Shown here: positions 3,565-8,576 of the stretch, one piece after another
Layout of the letters: every line of letters starts with the position of its first letter
Numbering within the stretch: the first letter of the stretch is position 1
DNA from: Clostridiales bacterium
GTDB lineage: Bacteria > Bacillota > Clostridia > Tissierellales > Sedimentibacteraceae
Direction: 5' to 3'
NCBI GenBank assembly: GCA_003497505.1
Contig: DNNV01000106.1
Location: 1 to 8,576 of the forward strand
Length of the DNA: 8,576 bases
Notes under the pieces: model-generated
Told to the model about the DNA's origin: nothing
Seen by the model: the letters and a program-made list of their open reading frames with translations, nothing else
Databases searched by the model: none
Translations under genes and position numbers: made by a program

Positions 3565-4569
3565 CTAACAGAGTACAGCACTACCAACGATTCTATCGCC
3601 TGTAGATACGCCTGAAGATGCATTCATCGCAATATTGCCACTATTTGACGCCCAGAAAATAGGTATTCCTGTTCCGTTTGCTGTTTTATATCCAAATATT
3701 ATACTGTATAGGTTAGATGGTCGATAGTCTACAGGTAAGTTAGTCACATTCGTACTTGCTGTTATAGTGCCCGCAGTCAAATCAAATTTAATTTCTATCT
3801 GACCTATTTGATTTTTCCTATACTGCAATGTACCTGTCCACGCGCTTTGCAATGTTGCGGTTATCCAGTCTGGATTATTAGTATATTTAATCGTTACTAC
3901 GTTTTCGGCGGTTAACGATAATTCTTCGTTAACAACCTCCCACTCTTTCATATATGCTGCTGTAAATTGACTACTTACAAAAGCATCAACGTTCAGACTT
4001 GCATAATTAAATGTTTTGGTAGTAAATTCAATGACTAGATATCCGTTTTCATTTGCTAATTTGATTTCAGGTGTAAAATTATTAATACTTGTAGCTTTAC
4101 AATATGTAGCATTTAGAGAATTAGCAGATTTATAAAACTGCAATACAATAAAAACATTGCTATCCGCAAGTGATCCCTGTATAACCAGTGTGGATGCGTG
4201 TAACATTGGTGCGCTAAATGGTATTTTAGTTTTTATTTTTATCCCGTTATTATAAGTTCCAAGGATATTTACGGAAATTACAGATTTATATTGTTGTTTT
4301 ATTTTAATTACATCAATGCCTAATTTATCTGCTTTATTGGCATCCAAATTATCAATTTGTCCCTCAAGCACAATGTTCTGATTCTGCAATTCTACAATTG
4401 CTGCTTGGACGTCCTCAGCTGTTAATCCAGTACCTTCATTGTCAAATCTTATATTTCCCGCTTTAAGAGTATTTAAAAATGCTTGTATTGTAGTAAAATT
4501 ATCTCGTGCCTTGTAAAAGGCGTTCCGGCCTGTTTCAGACCCTACTATTGTTTGTAATTCTAAAGACAT
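3565..4569 (-). CDS. Phage tail fibre / putative receptor-binding protein
   Basis: This 334-residue protein would form the distal fibre that contacts the host surface. The N-terminal part (residues about 1-40, LQTIVGSETGRNAFYKARDNF) should anchor to the tail. Residues about 42-60 read IRFDNEGTGLTAEDVQAAI, a motif repeated in many Gram-positive phage fibres, followed by a short coiled coil (ELQNQNIVLEGQIDNLDANK) that suggests a trimer. The remainder is Asn-, Thr- and Ser-rich beta sequence with no recognisable enzyme motif; the end (LPVDYRPSNLYSIIFGYKTANGTG onward) resembles a fibre tip. AAGGAG lies eight to ten bases before the ATG, overlapping the end of the hub gene's region; they are 14 bases apart. 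The binding target cannot be read from sequence. Confidence 0.8.
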   Translation of the reverse strand: MSLELQTIVGSETGRNAFYKARDNFTTIQAFLNTLKAGNIRFDNEGTGLTAEDVQAAIVELQNQNIVLEGQIDNLDANKADKLGIDVIKIKQQYKSVISVNILGTYNNGIKIKTKIPFSAPMLHASTLVIQGSLADSNVFIVLQFYKSANSLNATYCKATSINNFTPEIKLANENGYLVIEFTTKTFNYASLNVDAFVSSQFTAAYMKEWEVVNEELSLTAENVVTIKYTNNPDWITATLQSAWTGTLQYRKNQIGQIEIKFDLTAGTITASTNVTNLPVDYRPSNLYSIIFGYKTANGTGIPIFWASNSGNIAMNASSGVSTGDRIVGSAVLC

Positions 4570-4583
4570 ATATTTTCATCTCC

Positions 4584-6767
4584 TTATTCCGGGGCATACA
4601 TAAATATCATGCCGAATATGTTTGCTGTAACCCTGCCTAATACTAACGGAGCCGGGTCTTCTACCTCTGGCATAAAGAATTCTATTGTATGCCATCCGTT
4701 TGCTGTAATATAGGGCTTTACATTTAGGTCTGATATTTCTATTTGACCATCCCACGGACCTCCTAATGATTCTGTTCTATCTACTCCATCAATTTTTATT
4801 CCTACATCGGCAGGTGTTCCAACTTCATAAACTGCATATGTGAGTTGATGACTGTGAGTTATATCATAGCTGTGTGAGTGCTGAATGTTCATTTCGTGAC
4901 TATGCGTACCCGGACCAGCTGCGGAACCTGTATACATCCAAGAAACTGCCGGCCATGCACTTGTAAGTCTTCCTACTGGCATGTATATCATTTCAGGTTT
5001 AACGTAATTTCTGAATTGGTCTAAACTAAATGACAGGTTTAGAGTTATAAACTCCCCAGCATTAGGCGGCAAATAGAATTTAAGCTTTGCCGGATGATTG
5101 CTATCGAAGTTATCAGTCATGTTTTGCTGCCAACTATTAAGCAGACCGCTTTCGTCCAGGAGTGTTCTGTTATTAGCTGCATCCTTGATTTGTATACCAA
5201 AAGTGTTTAGCTTGTATTCACCGAGCAATACTCTATTGTGTCCGAGGTTGTCCGCAATGCGCATGATGTTGTGGTCTAAATCTATTGCCATGTTGCCGGA
5301 TCTGCTTGTCAATATACCCGTTTCAATCATGTTCGCAGTTATAATGTTTGCAGCAACCAACATGGCCACAATGGAACCGTCTGCTGTTATTGCTGTTTCA
5401 TAAGGACCATCTTTTCCGTTTTCAGAATATCCAAAGCCGCCTAATCCCCATTTCCACACTTTTTTCGCAATGTTTATATCCGGATTATCTGCAATATAAA
5501 AGGCGTCATCTGCATTTACTGCATATCCGCCTAACATATTAGCAATTAAAGTTGTAGCATTAAGCTGTGCCTGTTCTAAAGATGTAAGCTTCCCGCCTAC
5601 TTCCTCTTCCATCTTCCGCTTTATCTCTGCAATCTTCTTTGCCGTGGAACCTGTGTATTGTTTAGCCTTAACCGGCTGCCCTTTAGCCGCCAAATTACAA
5701 CTGCCGCGATATTTATATGATGAGTATGTGACTATGGTATCAAATTCATTGCCATCCCTGTCTATCTGCAGTATCCTATCGCCCGGTTGTATAGCTGGAT
5801 TGCCTTGCCATTTACTTTCGTATGGAGTAAATACCGTATTTTTAACCTTGTCATACAGGGCTGTCATAGCAGTATCACGGTTGTTTTGTAATAAAGGATT
5901 GTCGGTCAAGTCTACTACATAGTCATCCGAACCAACTAAATATACATTTTCTTCATCTTCATATGTAATGCCACTTATCCGGATTAAATCTTCTCTATGA
6001 ATAAAGTTAAATCTGTTAGAACCTGTATAAGTTTCCGAATGAGTGGAACCATACCACTTTAGTTCCAAAGCTCCTGTACGACTAAACTGTGCAAAAGTAC
6101 CGCTTAATGCTGCCACAGCACTTATGATATCTCTCAGTGTATAATCGTTGCTTGGTCTTTCATCTACAACGTAATTCATGTTTGTAAAGTTTACAGTGCC
6201 GACTGCTACATCTGATAAATTGCAGATATCAACATATATTTGATACAACGAAGCCGGATATCCAAGCTTAGACACTGTATAGGCCTTATCCATGCCTATC
6301 ATGCCATCCATTGCCTTTAGGCGTATATAATTTCTTCGCTTTGTTACGTCATCGACTATAAACCTTCCTAAAGGCACATACTCCCATATGTCGTTATCTT
6401 CATCAAGAAGAAGTCCCACCTGTGGGAGTAGTATCGCACCCTCAAAATTTATTCCGGTATAATCTTCGTACCAGTCAACCGGACGTAACATATCATCCAC
6501 AATTATGTTAAGATTATCAACAATGAACTGTCCATCTATGCCGTCTGTTTTATTATTTATATCTATGGAAAATGTACTTGCTACTACTCCTCCAACATTA
6601 AAATCCTCGCCTGACTGGCTGTTTTCTATCAGCTGCATGGAGCCGAGCACTACATCTTTATCTTCAAGAACAAGCGTTCCTGCAGAGTGGTAGATTGTAA
6701 GCGAGAAACGGAACATTCTTGTTGTTTCTTTTATTTTTTGTTTAAATAATTCGGTTACAGGATACAT
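4584..6767 (-). CDS. Tail hub / baseplate protein with His-x-His repeat
   Basis: This is a 727-residue structural protein. Residues 1 to about 370 resemble the tail-hub (gp44/gp27-like) part of Gram-positive siphovirus tail proteins: MYPVTELFKQKIKETTR start, YVPLGRFIVDDVTKR near 130-144, TLRDIISAVAALSG near 210-223, ELKWY near 235, and LTDNPLLQN near 287-295. A helical linker with charged residues spans about 375-410. Residues 437-467 hold KWGLGGFGYSENGKDGPYET followed by AITADG, common just before the fibre-like part. The C-terminal region is beta-rich and has three HSH-type motifs at 622-624, 630-632 and 638-640, exactly eight residues apart. It begins 246 bases after the previous minus-strand gene, the gap being filled by a plus-strand gene. 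I see no peptidase motif, so a tail lysin activity is not supported. Confidence 0.85.
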   Translation of the reverse strand: MYPVTELFKQKIKETTRMFRFSLTIYHSAGTLVLEDKDVVLGSMQLIENSQSGEDFNVGGVVASTFSIDINNKTDGIDGQFIVDNLNIIVDDMLRPVDWYEDYTGINFEGAILLPQVGLLLDEDNDIWEYVPLGRFIVDDVTKRRNYIRLKAMDGMIGMDKAYTVSKLGYPASLYQIYVDICNLSDVAVGTVNFTNMNYVVDERPSNDYTLRDIISAVAALSGTFAQFSRTGALELKWYGSTHSETYTGSNRFNFIHREDLIRISGITYEDEENVYLVGSDDYVVDLTDNPLLQNNRDTAMTALYDKVKNTVFTPYESKWQGNPAIQPGDRILQIDRDGNEFDTIVTYSSYKYRGSCNLAAKGQPVKAKQYTGSTAKKIAEIKRKMEEEVGGKLTSLEQAQLNATTLIANMLGGYAVNADDAFYIADNPDINIAKKVWKWGLGGFGYSENGKDGPYETAITADGSIVAMLVAANIITANMIETGILTSRSGNMAIDLDHNIMRIADNLGHNRVLLGEYKLNTFGIQIKDAANNRTLLDESGLLNSWQQNMTDNFDSNHPAKLKFYLPPNAGEFITLNLSFSLDQFRNYVKPEMIYMPVGRLTSAWPAVSWMYTGSAAGPGTHSHEMNIQHSHSYDITHSHQLTYAVYEVGTPADVGIKIDGVDRTESLGGPWDGQIEISDLNVKPYITANGWHTIEFFMPEVEDPAPLVLGRVTANIFGMIFMYAPE

Positions 6768-6785
6768 TTATTCACCCACTTTGTA

Positions 6786-6814
6786 TTGTTATAAAAATTC
6801 TTCTGTGGTAATAT
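6786..6814 (+). promoter_or_regulatory. Promoter of the plus-strand gene inside the tail operon
   Basis: TTGTTA (6786-6791), 17 bp, TAATAT (6809-6814): near-consensus boxes with ideal spacing, with a start point near 6821, just before AAAGGAGGTGA. It fires against the flow of the late tail transcript. Confidence 0.6.
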
Positions 6815-6838
6815 TTGTTATAAAAGGAGGTGAGCGCA

Positions 6839-7027
6839 TTGACCAAAGAAGAATTGATCAGCCTCATTGAAGAAACAACAAAAGAGGCATTAGAGAAAAA
6901 CAGCTCTGCCATAAGCGAATATCATCTGCCAGGGACTGTAGAATTAGCTGTAAAATTAAGCTGCATCTCTAATGTTAGATTGTTGCAAAAGCTTGGATTA
7001 CTGGATGAAAATTTCAAACCACTATAG
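6839..7027 (+). CDS. Plus-strand moron-like small protein (62 aa)
   Basis: The start is TTG at 6839, eight bases after AGGAGG in AAAGGAGGTGA; the GTG at 6830 is inside that site and is rejected. The N-terminal half is a charged helix (TKEELISLIEETTKEALEKN), then a turn with P-G, and a second helical part (VELAVKLSCISNVRLLQKLGLLD). It is compact and soluble, with no signal peptide. It is the only plus-strand gene in the structural block, has its own promoter and a hairpin terminator, and exactly fills the gap between two minus-strand tail genes. This is the arrangement of a moron, a cargo gene expressed independently of late genes, often from the prophage. The function is unknown; superinfection exclusion or host modification would be inference only. 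Confidence 0.75.
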   Translation: MTKEELISLIEETTKEALEKNSSAISEYHLPGTVELAVKLSCISNVRLLQKLGLLDENFKPL

Positions 7028-7205
7028 CGGCATCTTTAGATGCCATGTTTTTAGCATTTATTGACTTAATGACGTCATTTATTATTTCGTCTTCATCCAT
7101 CGTTATCTTTACATTAACTGTCTTAAGATTAGAGGTGCCACTACCTTTAATCTCTTTTTTTATTTCTTTCAATTCGTGTAATATTTCTTTCATTAAATCT
7201 TCCAT
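7014..7205 (-). CDS. Small coiled-coil phage protein (63 aa)
   Basis: The start is taken as ATG at 7205 rather than GTG at 7217 because the GAGGTGAT site overlapping the GTG can then serve as the ribosome binding site. The N-terminal half is a strongly charged helix with heptad-like hydrophobics (MEDLMKEILHELKEIKKEIKG), a likely coiled coil; after a Gly/Ser turn comes a short beta stretch (VNVKITM) and a helical end. It starts close behind the DUF6711-like gene (stop at 7221). The 3' end overlaps the opposing plus-strand gene by 14 bases and contains that gene's terminator stem. It is probably a minor tail or assembly protein; I do not recognise the family. Confidence 0.65.
   Translation of the reverse strand: MEDLMKEILHELKEIKKEIKGSGTSNLKTVNVKITMDEDEIINDVIKSINAKNMASKDAAIVV
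7029..7052 (+). terminator. Intrinsic terminator of the moron-like gene
   Basis: GGCATC (7029-7034) and GATGCC (7039-7044) form a 6-bp stem with a TTTA loop, followed by ATG and TTTTT (7048-7052). It starts two bases after the plus-strand stop. The same bases code for part of the minus-strand 63-residue protein. Confidence 0.75.
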
Positions 7206-7220
7206 ATTATCTATCACCTC

Positions 7221-7577
7221 TTAGTATTCTGTTAGATTGAAACTGATATCCCAGTGTATTTTATTATAATCCGGGTTATATTTAACCATTTCTACTTTTC
7301 TATCTCCGGCATACATTGTTTTGGTCACATAGCCCGTTTCTGTTATGTGTTTTACTTGTACCGCCTCAGGTACTATTGCCGCCCTTATAGTGTGTAAGTC
7401 CGCACTTGTTATTGCCTTCCATTCAAGTTCAATCTTGTACAATCCTTGCCTTATTCTATCTCTTTGCAATACTCCTTCTTCATTCCTGTTTGTGTTCTCA
7501 GAGTCCAAGTCAGAATCAGGAAGTCCGTATTTTGACGGTGAAGGCAGCGCAACACCGTCAATTATTATCATAGCCAT
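7221..7577 (-). CDS. DUF6711-like phage tail protein (118 aa)
   Basis: The ATG at 7577 has AGGAGG eight bases upstream. The chain follows the DUF6711 pattern of Gram-positive phages: a short beta start IIIDGVALPSPSKYG, an RNEEGVLQRDRIRQGLYKIELEWKAI segment, an ITSADLHTIRAAI helix, then TMYAGDRKVEMVKYN and a W-x-I-S-F-N-L-T-E-Y end. It lies between the tape-measure and hub genes, the place of distal-tail or tail-tip connector proteins, so a role in the tail tip is likely. No enzyme motif is present. The biochemical role of the family is not known to me. Twelve bases separate it from the tape-measure stop, so the two are co-transcribed. Confidence 0.7.
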   Translation of the reverse strand: MAMIIIDGVALPSPSKYGLPDSDLDSENTNRNEEGVLQRDRIRQGLYKIELEWKAITSADLHTIRAAIVPEAVQVKHITETGYVTKTMYAGDRKVEMVKYNPDYNKIHWDISFNLTEY

Positions 7578-7589
7578 GTCCGCTACCTC

Positions 7590-8576
7590 CTACACTTTTA
7601 TTACGTTCTTGCCGTTTATACGACTTTGCCTGTTTACATTTGATATTACTTTTTCGGTTATAGTATCATCTCCTATTTGTACTGTTAGGTAGATGTCCGT
7701 ATTCCCTTGATTTCCGGATGATCCTAACTCCCTTCTGAATATTTCCGTTAGCAAGCTTTCTGGTGTAACTATTTCAGGGTTGCTGCTTGCTCCCGCATAT
7801 TCACCCATTAATCCATAGGTCGGTCTTTTTAATACCGCACCATTAGCAAACGCTCCACCAAACGAAAAATTTCCAGGAGTCATTTTAAATATAGATGCCG
7901 CGGTTATAGCTGTAGCGGTTATAGCACTTACAACCGGGACAGTCCAATTCGCTTTGAAGAACCCCGACACTTTTTCGCCTATAGCTTTCATTATATTTTT
8001 AAAATTCTCCCAAATGCTTTCAAATCCTCTATTATAATTATTTACCATGGCTTCTGCAGCTGCAGCTGAAATTTTCGCCTGGCTGTCTCCGAGGTCTTTC
8101 ATTGCTTTGCTTGAGGAGTTCGCAAAACTTACTGTATTTTTATCAGTTGCAACATATGCTTCTTTTAGATTGTTTGTAAAGCTTTTAGCTGTTTCATATC
8201 CAATTGAGGATATAGCCGTTCCCCACTCAGCAGTTGTTATCTGACCCGCTTTAGAGTATGATTCTGTATCAGTAATAATATTTTTTTTCATTTCAGATAT
8301 ATTAAAAGAAACATTTTTATTTAATTTCGCAAATTCTAAGCCTATAGCTAATAGCGCCGGAGGAGTAATAACTATAGACATATAGTCAATTGCCGTTTTG
8401 TAATCAATTTTAATATTCTCTAATGACTTTTTGAAACTTTCCGACTCTACGGCTGGAATTATTGCAGTTTCGACACCAGGCGCTGCAACAGTTTTTTGAT
8501 ATTCGCTTTTAGTTTGATTAAATTGTTCAAGCGCCACTCTCGGAGCAAAAGCAGGGGAAAAAACCGGCGCAGGTAT
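7590..8576 (-). CDS. Tail tape-measure protein, C-terminal part (partial)
   Basis: The frame is open to the right edge; an apparent GTG start at 8537 is internal, since 13 further codons without a stop precede it and the sequence flows on. About 328 residues are visible, the C-terminal end of a much longer protein that sets tail length and fills the tail tube. The features are typical: long helical stretches with Ala and Lys, a hydrophobic segment (SIVITPPALLAIGLEF), a second one (WTVPVVSAITATAITAAS) just before the end domain, then GGAFANGAVLKRPTYGLMGEYAG and SNPEIVTPESLLTEIF, the family's common end motif, and a polar tail. The stop is at 7590 and the DUF6711-like gene follows. The upstream start is outside the window. 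Confidence 0.88.
   Translation of the reverse strand: MPAPVFSPAFAPRVALEQFNQTKSEYQKTVAAPGVETAIIPAVESESFKKSLENIKIDYKTAIDYMSIVITPPALLAIGLEFAKLNKNVSFNISEMKKNIITDTESYSKAGQITTAEWGTAISSIGYETAKSFTNNLKEAYVATDKNTVSFANSSSKAMKDLGDSQAKISAAAAEAMVNNYNRGFESIWENFKNIMKAIGEKVSGFFKANWTVPVVSAITATAITAASIFKMTPGNFSFGGAFANGAVLKRPTYGLMGEYAGASSNPEIVTPESLLTEIFRRELGSSGNQGNTDIYLTVQIGDDTITEKVISNVNRQSRINGKNVIKV

Noticed and set aside
6830..6838. GTG start for the plus-strand moron-like gene
   Set aside because: The GTG is part of the AAAGGAGGTGA ribosome binding site; TTG at 6839 has correct spacing.
7206..7217. GTG start at 7217 for the small coiled-coil protein
   Set aside because: No ribosome binding site precedes it, and the GTG is itself in the GAGGTGAT site used by ATG at 7205.
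8535..8537. GTG at 8537 as the true start of the tape-measure gene
   Set aside because: The frame stays open to the window edge, no ribosome binding site is present, and the visible part is only the C-terminal end of this family.
1..8576. CRISPR arrays, tRNA or rRNA genes, insertion sequences
   Set aside because: I found no regularly spaced repeats, cloverleaf sequence, ribosomal sequence or transposase frame on either strand.

Overview
The window is the late end of a tailed-phage genome, most likely a siphovirus-type prophage, in a low-GC Gram-positive host. Strong purine-rich Shine-Dalgarno sites, A+T-rich codons and U-tracted terminators fit Bacillota, and the protein families suggest Clostridia rather than Bacilli. 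No gene identifies a species.

Most genes lie on the minus strand, so the phage reads from the right edge of the window to the left. From 8576 to 3109 comes the tail module: the C-terminal part of the tape-measure protein, a DUF6711-like tail protein, a small coiled-coil protein, a large tail hub/baseplate protein carrying a His-x-His repeat, a tail fibre, an XkdW-position protein, and then two tandem small paralogs (the second ends at 2945). The lysis cassette is a holin (2160-2651) and a zinc amidase (1493-2170), closed by a strong terminator at 1401-1438. Between the lysis terminator and position 629 lie four very small genes that are poorly covered by simple ORF calling. They end at a bidirectional terminator (587-620), beyond which a plus-strand Cro/C1-type regulator (315-536) points inward. 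A different gene, perhaps from the host, runs off the left edge from position 112.

Three loci break the plain late-operon pattern, each with its own promoter-like sequence. (1) At 1145-1378 two exact-consensus promoters (TTGACA, 17 bp, TATAAT) face each other across a 37-residue lysine-headed hydrophobic ORF. This is the layout of a type I toxin/antisense-RNA module. (2) At 6786-7052 a plus-strand gene with its own promoter, strong ribosome binding site and terminator sits inside the minus-strand tail operon. (3) At 2677-2929 a cysteine-rich 51-residue protein has an extended -10 promoter and its own terminator, between the tail and lysis genes. Loci 2 and 3 look like morons, that is, independently transcribed cargo genes of a prophage.

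All functional calls come from reading sequence motifs and gene order. No database search was run.
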